In this document: positions 1 through 12,100 of the stretch, piece by piece
How positions within the stretch are numbered: position 1 is the first letter of the stretch
How the letters are laid out: every line of letters starts with the position of its first letter
Source of the DNA: Schistosoma mansoni
Taxonomy: Eukaryota > Platyhelminthes > Trematoda > Strigeidida > Schistosomatidae
Assembly (NCBI RefSeq): GCF_000237925.1
Contig: NC_031496.1
Coordinates: 13,710,589 to 13,774,588, forward strand
Length of the DNA stretch: 64,000 nucleotides
Reading direction: 5' to 3'
Notes under the pieces: generated by a model
The model's database searches: none
What the model saw: only the letters and a program-made list of their open reading frames with translations
Told to the model about the DNA's origin: nothing
Translations under genes and position numbers: made by a program

Positions 1-305
1 CAAAGTGTACATCAAGAAAAGATGTCGAGCTACAAGTCAGTTCCAAGAAAATGGAAAATAGTATAATCTGAAGGATGCTAAAACTACTTAAGTTTTTGAT
101 TCTCATAACTTAAATCAGACCAAAACTAGAAATTAAACCATAGCTTGCAAAGCTATTTTCGGTATGTAAATAATCGGGCAGGAAGAGGAAGAGTGACAAT
201 TATTCAACGTGTGAGAAAGCCTGTTTCTGAAATTCACACATTTTGGTGCAAAAAGAGACTAGATTCAGCATGAACTTACTGTCCAGTATTAAACATAAGA
301 CTCAC

Positions 306-358
306 CATGATCTCCTTGTTCATACAGTATGTAGTACTCAATAGTATGGTGCAGATCC
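306..358 (-). CDS. candidate internal exon, unknown gene
   Basis: On the minus strand a pyrimidine-rich tract ending TTTTCAG is followed by 53 nt open in one frame and then a good donor (CATG|GTGAGT). The open frame reads DLHHTIEYYILYEQGDHG. Phase would be 1 in and 1 out. I do not recognise the protein. Splice signals plus a non-random amino-acid string are the only support. It could belong to the same gene as the lectin-like exon at 1303-1470, but their phases do not join directly, so another exon would be needed between them. Confidence 0.25.
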
Positions 359-1302
359 CTGAAAAGAAAAAAACATGTTAGCTAAGTTATTAGGGAATGC
401 TAAGACAATTTATGTTAACCAATCGGATACCTGACACACAAGTCAAACATCAGCCGACACAAGCAAAGAAGATGTACTACGCGCTATGTTTTACTCCTGA
501 CCTACAAAAAAATGCAGTGCATCATAACAAAAAGTGCATTAAACGCGCCTCTTTGCAAAAAAACATCTGATATAGATGAATATCACCTGTACATATAAGA
601 ACATGTATTCTGACGATAATAAAATTCGTTTTACATTGATGGTGTATCATTTTGTCCCAGATCTAAATAAATTTCAATGACCTACTGTAACATCGAGTAC
701 GCGATTGGTGTAATGGAAACAATTATTATTGTAACCAATTGTACCAGTGATCGTTTTACTGTACTTGTTTGTTTAACTGTCCCAAACGCATTTTTTATTT
801 ACGTTGTCCATCTTGCTTGCACGAAAGTGCTTATGATCCACTGTTTTGTTTGTAATCTTTGGCACGTCTCAGTATTCTTTTGATACCACGAGATCCTCCT
901 GGTTTTTGGCCTACCGAGGGATCCAAATCGATATTTGGCACGTAATCTTATTGCAGTACTGATCATAGTGAATTGTGACTCGACACTATATACAAATTCA
1001 TGAAAATTATGAAAATTTAATAACTTCATGTATGACCGTATACAAACTTCTGGTAAAATACAATTAGTGTAAAATTTCAGAGGTTGATTGCAAATTCTCA
1101 TGTTGATACACTGGGAGTAACCAAGGATTGTTCAAAGTTTTATTGTATAATTTACGTGAACTATTCTAAAATCTTGTTCGTTCCACAAATCGACTGGTTT
1201 ATGATTTGATGAAAATTACTTTATCATGGTACTCCGTGAATATTAAAGTTCGGCCTAAGTATCAGAGATTTGAGGGGCGTTACTTCGAGCGTTAGTTGAA
1301 AC

Positions 1303-1470
1303 CTAAAGCATTTTTGAAATTTCAGGCTTTATTGCATATGTGTAATTCACTGTACCGGTTCGAAATCTAACACAATGTCTAAGATCTACCTGGCCTATGG
1401 CTTTGATTTCATCCAAACATAGGTCACCAGTATTTCTTATCCCCATTACTTGCTCAAATGTATTATGTTT
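1303..1470 (-). CDS. candidate ricin-type lectin repeat exon
   Basis: After an acceptor (GAGCTCAG) the minus strand is open for 55 codons to a TAG at 1303-1305. The first part contains FEQVMGIRNTGDLCLD and then GQVDLRHC. This resembles one beta-trefoil repeat of the C-terminal lectin domain of polypeptide N-acetylgalactosaminyltransferases (pattern IR..DLCLD....G.V.L..C). The exon could read to the stop as a last exon, or splice out earlier at CAG|GTAGAT or TGT|GTTAGA. No catalytic GALNT exon was found nearby, so assignment to that family is a guess. Confidence 0.3.
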   Translation of the reverse strand, partial: KHNTFEQVMGIRNTGDLCLDEIKAIGQVDLRHCVRFRTGTVNYTYAIKPEISKML

Positions 1471-2209
1471 CTGAGCTCAGATGTAGAACAAACTAATAAG
1501 TAGGTCGAAAAATTCGCCCCGTGAATATATATTCTGAGTATTCATACTCTGAGCCAACATTTAGGTTGTTCATCAGGATTGCAGTACTGAAATCTTATCT
1601 CGATATCCCTTGACAATCGGTGTGGCTGTTGGCCACCGCTCGTATTGACTTTACCTTCAGTAAACATACGTTTAAATCAGTAAATATCCAGTCACGCTTC
1701 GGTATTATTGTCCACAAATAAAGTTTGCTGAGTACCGGAAGGTCGAACTGTCGTAAAAGGATTGGTGCGTCAACCCGAAAATTCGTATAGTTTTTCGGAA
1801 GCGGTCAAAGCAACATAATTTTAGATTTGAATTAAGTTTGAAAGCAGTACGTAACGTAATATGATCTCTGTGGTTGATAATTATTTTTGCAGTATACACA
1901 CATTAAGTATGTTATGTCAATGTGTAAAAAGAACAATGATGATTTAACTCTAAAGTATTTTTTGTCTGATATGTCTGTACATGTGGGCATAAATGCAGTT
2001 CTTCAGGATCAGATGCTTGTCTTCAAGATGTAGATGATGGTAGTGGTTAGCATTCATCCGAAGAGCATACAAATCCTAACTCATCACCACAGCCTAGACA
2101 AAGAAGATGACATCGGTTATCTACGTATACCTTATTTCGAATGAATTTATCCTTCAAGTCGAAATATTGCCATATTCAATCTGGATTTCGGATCCGTGCA
2201 GTTAACGAT

Positions 2210-3120
2210 GAGCTAAAGGTTACCTCTATAAAAACCATGCCCAACCTTCCTTGTACAGAAGGATATATTTCTGTATAACCTTCAAGACGAGAGTTAACGT
2301 CAAGTGGACGATTATATTTAGGACCGTTTCTAGTGAGCAATATGCCAACTCATAGCTTACTACATCTGGTTTCTCGGAAGATCTATAAACAGCTTACCAA
2401 GGACGATATCATTAATATGCGATTACAGTTGTATCAAACTCACATTCAAATTAATTGAGTTTAGACACTAAAAATATGAACGACATTTAACAGCGCGTTC
2501 AAGCAAACACTGAATTAAAAGTATCCAATAAAAATGGGAACATACCTACGATTTACTTCAGTAGCGGGGAGCAAAAAGTTAATTATTATGTGTTTCCAGA
2601 GATAGTAGGTATTGACTTGACTTATCAGATCAACAAAGCTGGGTAAGTAACGAATAGCAAGAAATTTATCTTATGGTTTACCGCTGTGCCAGCTAGTGGC
2701 TGCTGATAGTCTTAGGCAATGGCACACTGTTACGTATACTCCTTCCAGGCAGGAGCGACGCAAAGATGTCGTAAGACTGCTGGAATACTTCAAAAACATA
2801 ATGTGTTATACTTAAGATACATACACTTTCGTTATGGATTCGGCAGCGACTGAAATTTCTGCGGTACAGTCTACGCACGGTCACGCCAACACAATACTGT
2901 GTTCGTTCCATGTCTTAAGAACATGTTTCAGGAAGATAAGTGTTAACTGTGCAAATTATTTGCTGTAGTTCAGAAATCCCGATGTTGGCAAATGTCTAGA
3001 ACATCTCGTAAAAACCAGGAGATCTGATATATGACCTTCGCTCTTCATAACTCATTGTACTCAGATTCACTCAGAAGTACGAACACCAAAGAACCCATTT
3101 TCCACGGGTATATATTTATA
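2210..3120 (+). mobile_element. MULE/SWIM-type transposase remnant
   Basis: Broken plus-strand frames contain a YYVFPEIVGIDLTYQINKAG-like stretch (about 2590-2645) and a YTFVMDSAATEISAVQS...HANTILCSFHVLR stretch (about 2820-2930). Their order and spacing recall the DDE-type MULE transposase core (GID.TY.TN, later FVMD and C.FH). Frames shift several times and stops are common, so it is dead. Terminal inverted repeats were not found. A domesticated SWIM zinc-finger gene is an alternative, but the breaks argue against it. Confidence 0.35.
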
Positions 3121-3149
3121 TAAGACAAACCTCAATAGCTCGAAAATCA

Positions 3150-5890
3150 ATGTGGGCCCGTTGTTACCAGAGGCATTTACTAAGCCATAAAGACAAAAAT
3201 GACACACTTACACGTGAAGTTACCTTAATGCTATCCAAACAAGCACAAAATGCACTAATAGGATGGGAATCTCATGAACATAGGATCATCAAAACCTCCT
3301 CAACAAAAAAGAAAGAGGGCATTACAACGAACGTCATCCAATGCTATGCGCCTACCAACGATTACAATGAAGACGTTAAAGATCAGTTCTATGATAGGCT
3401 GCAGTCAATAAACGAGGAGTTCCCAATAAAGGAATTCACCATTCTGCTGAGAGACGTTAACTCCAAAGATGGAATGGACAACATCGGATACGAAGACGTC
3501 ATGGGACAATATGGACTGGGAGAAAGGAACGAAAATGGTCGGAGATTTGCAAACCTATGTGCCTTCGATAAACTGGTCGTAGGTGGCACTATATTCCCAC
3601 ACAAACACATACATAAAGCCACATGGACTTCACCGAATCACACTACACAGAACCAAATGGACCATATCTGCATCAATACAAAGTTCAGATGGACGATGGA
3701 GGACGTGAGAACCAAGAGTGGAAATGATACAGCATTAAATCATCAACTGCTGGTCATCAAGATGAAATTGAAACCCAGGAGCACTGGACAACGGGTCGGA
3801 CAGCATCACAAAATTTTAATACAGCCTTTCTTCGAGATGCTGACAAACTCAACAAATTCAAGATACCCCTCAGCAACAGGTTCCAGGCCTTTCATGGTCT
3901 AGTCAATGGAGAAAGCACTACTATTGAGAGCAACCGGAAAAGGATAAAATAAGCAATCACTTCAACATGTCATGAGGTTCTGGGCTACAAGAAGCACCAG
4001 TACAAGGATTGGATCAATGTTGTACATTGGATAAGATTGAAGAAAGGAGGAGCGAAAAGGCAGCAACAGCCGAACAAAAGCAGAGAACGTTAAGGCACAA
4101 GCAGAATACACAGAAGTTAACAAGCAAGTGAAGATGAGCATCAGAACCGACAAAAGTAAATATGTGGAAGGTTTAGCAATGACGGCGGAAAAGGCTGTAA
4201 GAGAAGGAAACATGAGACATTTGTGTGTGTAATCACTAACATTGAAAAACAACGAAACAGGTGAGTAGAACACTTCAAAGAACTCTTGAATCGACCAGCT
4301 CCACTGAACCCATCCAACATTGAAGCAGCACCCACGGACATCCCAATCGATGTTGGCCCACCAACAATTGAAGAGATCAGCATGGCCATTAGACAAATCA
4401 AGAGCGGCAAAGCAGTGGGACCAGACATTATCTCGGCAGAGGCACTGAAAGCAAATGTAGCAGCAACTGCAAAGATACTCCACATTCTCTTCAGTAAGAT
4501 TTATGATGAAGGACAAGTACCAATAGACAGGAAAGAAGGACTTCTGGTCAAGATACCAAAGAAAAGCGAGCAAGCGTGATAACTACAGGGGCATCACTCT
4601 TCTCTCAACACCAGGAAAAGTCTTCAACAGGGTATTTTTAAACAGAATGAGACTCTGTTGATGCCCAACTCCAACACCAACAGGTTGGATTCTGTGAGGA
4701 TCGATCGTGCACAGACAAAATCGCTACTCCACGGATCATTGTGGAAAAATCAATTGAAAGGAATTCATCACTCCACATCAACTTCATTGACAACAAGAAA
4801 GCATTCGATAGTGTGGACAGGACAACACTATGGAGGCTTCCTTGACACTACGCGTACCTGAGAAAATAGTCAATATCATACGGAATTCCTATGATGAATT
4901 AGACTGCCAAATCGTTCATGGGGGACAACTCACCGACTCACTCGAGGTAAAGACCGGTGTCAGGCAAGGTTGCTTACTCTCACCCTTTCTCTTTCTCCCG
5001 GTGATCGACTGGATCATGAAGACGTCAACATCTGGAGGGAAGCACGGGATACAGTGGACAGGTAGGATGCAGCTGGACGATTTAAACTTCGCAGATGATC
5101 TGGCTCTTCTATCACACACGCAACAACAAATGAAGGAGAAAACGACCAGTGTAGCAGCAGCCTCAACAGCAGTAGGTCTCAATATACGCATAGGGAAAAG
5201 CAAGATTCTCCGATAAAGCACAACATGGATCAATCGAATTACATTTGACGGAGAAGCTTTGGAGAAGGTAAAAACTTTTACATATATAGGGAGCATCATT
5301 GATGAACACGGTGGATCAGATGCAGATGTGAAGGCGCGAATCTGTAAGGCAAAAGCAGCATATTTACAACTGAAGAACATCCGGAGCTCAAACAATTGTC
5401 AACCAACACCAACATCAGAATTTTCAATACAAATGTCAAGACAGTTCTACTGTACGGGGCGGCAACCTGGATAACTACGAAAGCCATCATCCAGAAGATA
5501 CAAGTGTTTATTAACAGTTGTCTACGCAAACTACTTTGGATTCGTTGGCCACACAATATAAGCAACATTCTGCTGTGGGAGAGAACAAACCAGATTCCAG
5601 TGGAGGAAGAAATCAGGAAGAAGCGCTGGAAGCGGATAGGACAGACATCGAGGAAAGCACCCGACTGCGTCACAAAGCAAGCCTTCACTTCGAGTCCTGA
5701 AGGCCAAAGGAGAAGAGGAAGACCAAAGAGCGCATTACACCAAGGAATGGAGACAGAAATAAGAAGAGTGAACAAAAGTTGTATAGAACTAGGAAGGAGG
5801 ACCGAAAAAAGATTGGATACGATAATGCTGGTCGGCGGCCTAAGCTACTGTGGGAGTAACGAGCGTAAGTTACTATGTAATAGTTGATTT
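3150..5890 (+). mobile_element. decayed SR2-like RTE non-LTR retrotransposon
   Basis: An APE-type endonuclease (3150-3800) shows NVIQCYAPTN, a degenerate L.RDVNSK in place of GDFN, QMDHICI and an NH.L near its end. The reverse transcriptase is split over 4286-5216: SGKAVGPDIISAEALK, then GVRQGCLLSPFLF, then LNFADDLALL, with the catalytic FADD kept. The C-terminal region at 5259-5860 has FTYIGSIIDEHGG, a WKRIGQ helix, a RRRGRPK motif and a final VGGL. That tail is typical of RTE/SR2 elements. At least four frame changes and an out-of-frame block at 3903-4285 make it inactive. Clade is fairly sure, family name less so. Confidence 0.85.
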
Positions 5891-8800
5891 CAGGGGGCAT
5901 TCAAAACAATATTTTTACAGTCTTCCTTTTTTACTTTTTCATACCGTAAATAATGAGATATTGTTCAGTATCTCCTGGGGAAGCACGTGAGTTCTCCATA
6001 AAAAGCTTTGGTAGGGTGAACGAATGTGTAGCTTATTAGTCCAGTTAATCTCTTTGATATCCATATTACGTTGATGGCTGAATCATTTTTACAATCGCGA
6101 AAACATCATAGAGTTTGACCAAATAAAGTAATGCGTGGAACTGAGAGAAACGACGCTGTACCATTTATTACATAATATATACACATGTTTTCTTGGTGTA
6201 AGTTGAACTTAAACATACGACTTCGCGAGAATTTTATTACAATGAACTCAGTAGAATACCCTCAAAATGTCGTCTCATCAGACACCCATCTTTAGTGACG
6301 TTTTCGTGCCTTAAGGTAACCCTCGTGCTATTGATAGAAGAAACCAGAGAAGTAGTGAATAGGTCTTTATTTCGATCTTCGCGCAGTCACAGTGGAGCGT
6401 GGGATTATCTGTCAGACAAACAAAGGCTCTCAACATTCAATATAAGATAATAGGGAATATAATGCTTACAAAAAGTAAGGAAGTGAATGAATACTTGAAC
6501 AATACTGTTTTAGCATATACTTGGTTGTTTGGGGTCAGCTCTTAACCAACCAACCTGAGCTGTTACAACGTATCTCATAGTTCCCCCTTTTCTCCCAAAT
6601 TGTTAAAACAAATTTGCTATTTGCTGAAAGCGCAAGGAATAACGTGTTTATAGGTAGAGTGCTATCCTAGTGATGTTTATGGTGGACCGAGATATATTTA
6701 GAAACGTTACTAACTTTATCGTTCCTAATTCTTACTATATTTTGTCTCTAATCCTCCTTTTATCGAATCCCAGCCCTTTTATCATGACGTACAAGCCTGA
6801 AATAGGATGTAGTAAATCATCTTAATGGAACAGTGAAGCCAGCATGCAAGTGGCACTATCAGTCTTAAGGGTAACAAGCATAGGAGAGCAACCTATATAT
6901 CACTGAATTTTCAGCAATCATAGTGGTTTTATTAAAGACAATATGATTTGATTTACCATAACGAGTATATTGAAGCCATCAGCCAGTCATCTCACTTTCC
7001 TTTCTTTCTTGAGGCTAAACTCCCTTAATGCGATTGTTAAAGCTAAGTTTCCAAGCAAGAAAATGAATGGGGTTTTATGACCTTGCCAATTACGTGTGGT
7101 AACTATGACTTTTTCAACATGTTATTGAATATATCGATCTCACTGTCAGCTCAAACCTATTCCTCAAAGATTCCCCGAATTCAGGCTTAATTCCATTATT
7201 AGTACATCTGTGAATGCAACACGTAATTCTGTGTTTTCATCAGATTGGAAATAAAATCCAGTTGACATTATAGGGCCAGTGAAATGTCACTGGGCCCCAG
7301 CTACGTCATCTGTAAGTTGGATCACTAAATGTCCAACAGTTCATCGATCCTCTTCAAGTTCAAGGACAACCAACGCGCATCAATTAATTGCACGTCGTGG
7401 ACTGGCCTATGCGGTGGTGGTCGCACTCTTTTCCTTGTACGGGATCTTACCATTATGTTTCTGTAATAGAGTTCTTTTTGTTATACGGTCATCAAAATAG
7501 CCATAGTACCTTGACACGACGAAAGGGTAATCCACGTCAGGTGCTGACCACAAGGTGTGACTTTGAAGTTACTTTTCCGCCACAACATCCTCGTTCAACT
7601 CATGTAGGCCCCAAATCATTCGATACTGATCACCTACGGTAGTGATCTACAACATTGCTAGGAAAGACTTTTGAAATATTTAAACGTCAAACGTTAACTT
7701 ATTTGTGACGGAACCAGAAAATTAAGCTTACTCATATGCAACTGAGCCAGAGTACATCACATACATGATGCCTGTATTAATCAAATCATTAAACTAGTCT
7801 GAAAAGAGAGAGAATAAGATCTAAACCAATCACAGCCAATGTTTTGAACATAATCATTATCAAAAAGATTGCAAGAGCATGAAGACTGAAGTGGATCTGG
7901 AGACTCTTACCAACTAGCTTCGACAAAATTGTTCATTGTGCGGATTTCGTAGTTCTTTTATGTTTTAAAATTGACCATTTAGCATATGAAATGCTATGTT
8001 TCCAGATATTCGAATTCTCATTTTGCGTTAAAATAACATTTCTCGTTCTTAAACTGTTTCACAAATGTAACTTTTGTGAACCTTCCTCTATCGGCTCCTT
8101 TGGTCAATTACCAGGCAGTCTTAATTCTGCACCTGTGTTATTGCTAAACGTCATCCATTTCGTTAGTTAATGAATGCGAGTTAATTTTATTTACATGCTC
8201 GGTTGTTGACACATCTTTTCCTTTTCTTTCCAAATTTTTCCAGTGCAATGTGACTTCAGATGCTGCATCCTATTAAATTCTGGACGATACGTAATTCTTT
8301 CTATCATTTCTAATTTTACAGCGGATAGATGCTAATAAAGTTTTCATGGCTGTTACTGCAATTAGGGGTAGGCATCAATAAATGAAATTTCAGGGTCCTG
8401 GAAAATGTTTTGCCGAAGACATTGGGCATTACGGTTTCACTTGAACTATTCGTTGTAATTTCAAGTGAATTGAATATACTCATTGTAACAACTTGATCAC
8501 TTATATAAAACCTTTAAATGATATGAATGAAGAGGGGATTGAAAATGATTGTAAACACCAAGTGTAGTAAACCATATTTCTCGGTTCGCTTTGGAACGTG
8601 TCGAATTTATCCACGAAACCCCACATTTCCAACAAATTACTCATACCTGAAAACAAATTCCATTCGATGTTTGCAAACTAAATGTCATCTGATATATATG
8701 AATGTCAAGGTTTAGACTGAGAAGGGCTTATTGAAAATCGCTTGTCCATCAAGATCACCAGTACCCTTAGGGTTGAGCTACAAAAACCATATACAAAAAT

Positions 8801-9145
8801 ACATTTAAACTTATCCACAGTAAAAATCTGGACACTGGAGGACTCGGAACCCCTATTTTCCTCGTAGGAAGCAAGGTAGCAAAAATAAGAAAGCAAGAAT
8901 ATATAGAGGTGAGCAGGATAACAAGAGAATGTTAACAAATAAAATAGCAAACCGACAATCACCAGGACTACTGCAGTCGTAAAAGCAGTTGAATATCACC
9001 AGAGATACCTGAAATCGGGATCTGCTACCTAACATCAGAAACCTAGAGTAAAAATGTCAACTACGTTTATTAGGCTGTTCAAGGACACCAAATATTGGAC
9101 AACATACCCAATTAAGAATTATGCGTTACCGTCGGACTAAGTGAA
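5891..9145. other. intergenic, mostly featureless AT-rich
   Basis: No convincing exon or RNA gene was seen on either strand. A GC-richer island at about 7265-7640, open for 73 and 84 codons in two plus frames, stands out from the flanks and is probably an old repeat, but I could not match it to the other elements in the window. The last few hundred bases before 9146 should hold the SETD3 promoter and 5' UTR. No TATA or initiator could be picked with confidence. Confidence 0.4.
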
Positions 9146-12100
9146 ATGTGTAAAGCAAATAAACCCGATAAGAGCGTACGTCAAGTGTGTGAGAAAACAT
9201 CATCACTTTCTGAAAAACTTATGGAAAGTAGGAAATGTCTTTTCTTCTATTTCCAAGAATGCTTGAACTCGACAATCACCTCCGTCAATGCAATAGAGAT
9301 TCTGAGAGGGTTGCAGTCTCTAACTTCTGAAATTATTTTTGTACAGAAGGGTAATTGATTCCAGTGAATGATGCATGTTCAGAACATAGCTATGTGTCTA
9401 AGTTAATGAAGTCTCTTGAGAGCAGAAAGAAAGACTTGGAGAATTTTCTTTCATCTGATAATTATACGGTTCATTGGTTTGAAAAGTATGGGTTTGGACT
9501 CACTGCCTGCGTTCCTATAAAGGTAACTCTTGAAGCTTTCATATCTTCAGGAGGGTCAACAAATAATTAGGTTGCCTAGGCGGGCCGTGTTCTGTGTAGA
9601 AAATTCATCAACATTTCTGAGTATGTTTTATCTTTCAGTATTTAATCTGTTAGGAGAGTTTATAGCACAAGATAACTTGGCATCAAGTATGGAGAATGTT
9701 GCACTTTGCTTGTGCTTATTAGGTGAACTGTACCAAGGAGACAGATCAACATGGAGAGACTATATAAGTAAAATGTTTCACTATAAAGTAATGTACAGGA
9801 ACATTGCCTTCTGAGTACTCTACATTTCTGTATATGGACGTGGCGGATGTTTGCTTCTTAAAAGGATCACCAATTATAGGTAATACGAACGTTTGACCTT
9901 TGACCTCACCTTTCAGAAAAGATTGTTTCCAACTACTTGTTTATTTGTCGGCAGTACTCTTACTTCTGCCGTCACTTCATTAAAAACCAAACAATCATTG
10001 ATATCCCGAATTTCGTATTTTGTTTTGATGATTATAGGTTAGTGATCACAACGTTTAATTAGTTAGTTTGTGTACTTACCACACACATTTTGATATTTAA
10101 GTGGGATATACTCTAAGCTCCTATTAAAGTTAGAATGTTGTGCCCCCCGGAATAGGCATTTTGCTGTCCCAATTGTTTCTCATTTCTGCTTGTAGTTGTG
10201 AATGTTTATCAGACACTGTGATTTAAGTATATGTAGTTATGATGGTGTTTCTTGTATATGTGATCATCATTTAAAAAGTACGGTCTTCGTATGCCAAGAG
10301 TGTTCTTCTTGTTTGTTGAAAAATAACACCGATTAGCGGAAAAGAGATAATTTGTTCATAAACTACTTTCAAAACCTTAAACGTTCTCCTAACTTGACGA
10401 GCGAAGTGTTTCTATAGGACCCAGTCATTAAAGAAATAAACCCGAATAAGTTATGGGGCAGATTGTAGTTTCTATGGTAATTACAAACACTTCATGTGTT
10501 ATCGACCATTCACTTGTCAGAGTTATCTATGGCCATCAACTTTTTGGCATTCGAAGTATATCTTGTCTTAGCAAATGTTTTAGTAATATGATAAGATTGT
10601 GGATAGATAATACATAATGCTGCACAAAAACGTTCATTAAAGTTTTTACTTATGTTATTTGCAGAGTAAAAAGCACGAATATCGATATTGAGATGAACGT
10701 ATATGAGAGCAGTTAACATAAGACCATTGTGAGTATTACAATTCAATGTTCGTAAACTAGCAGAAAATAAATCAGTGAATTGTTCAGCCTCCAAATGCCC
10801 TGGTACGGCCGAGAGTGGGAAGAGTCAGCTGTCCCTCTCGAAACGCTCTCACAGGGACACGTGCATACCACCACTGCTATGGAATTCCTACTCACTACCT
10901 TATCACGGCGAGGGTATTGTCTACGAAATTGAGAGAACGAAAAGCGATTGTATGGCTCTTTAACCGTGTTGGTGGATATGGAATATCCACCTAGAGTAGT
11001 TGGCAAACCCTGATTCCATACCAATGGTGTACATGGGCTCCAGGATCTTAAGGAAACAAAATGCGTATGAACCTATTGTTGGTCGCCGGTTACCATGAGA
11101 TTGCATCTCCTTACGATGCTCCACTGCCTTGTGGATCAGACCTTTATGTCAAAGGCTCGGGGTGTGACTCCATCAGAAAACCACCTGTTTCGTTCCGGGC
11201 ACCTAGACAGTATCCCAGCCCTCACACAAATCAAATGATTTATGTGGCGCCTATCTATTTGGTGTCTCCTTGTACCAATGTTTATGTGTCTAATTAGTAG
11301 TGATACCATCTAGTATCTGTCTGAAGTCATGGGATCCTAACTCAGTCTAAACAAGGAGCATACACTAGAATGCATAGACTAGACCAACGACTTTTCACTT
11401 CGTAAATTACCTCCATTTTTTTATTTTGTTCCTCATATTTTACTAATCAAAATTTCACCTTAGGATTTGTTGTTTGATATCGGTCGCAATCGACTTCTTG
11501 TTCTCATTTAACCGAACAATTAGTATTTCTTATGTAAGGCATTCATACTCACAAATTGCTCTCCTTGTCAGTTGCATTAAATCAGTTCAATTTACCGGAG
11601 TAATTTACTTTTCCATTTTGAATGTAGATGAAAATTGTAAGAGTGTTTGTTAATGTAGTTAAGGGAAACTTGACACCATCAAGGTACCATTCAACTCTGT
11701 TAATCAGCAAGTTTTATGGCAGTGTTTGCCATCTAAAAGCGTATCAAAGAAGTATGTAAACCTTGTACAGGCTCTCTACGTGAATACTGGTTGATTTCGA
11801 GCTTATAGCGAACTGTCATCGGAATCGATTACTGCAAGGGGTGTTTGTCACGGTTTTCTGCTTTCTCTATTTTTATCTTACTTCATCACAAAAATAACAC
11901 TCATCGTCTGACTTTCCAAGAATTGACCTTCTAAGCAAAACTTTTTTTGATTTAGAATATGCAGATAATATAGCTCTGTTTGAGGAAAACGCTGACAAAA
12001 TGCGGTCTTCTGATCACCTTAAACGACAATGCGAGGATGTTTGAGTTGCGTTTCTGTACTTTCATACGTAAAATATTGTTCAAAATCGGTCTATTCCAAA

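Noticed and set aside
9621-9638. An 18-nt intron in SETD3
   Set aside because: Too short for normal splicing and gives worse family spacing than the 33-nt alternative; kept only as an alternative acceptor in the findings.
10510-10794. 94-codon minus-strand frame in SETD3 intron 7
   Set aside because: No splice partners or family resemblance; ends inside the neighbouring repeat.
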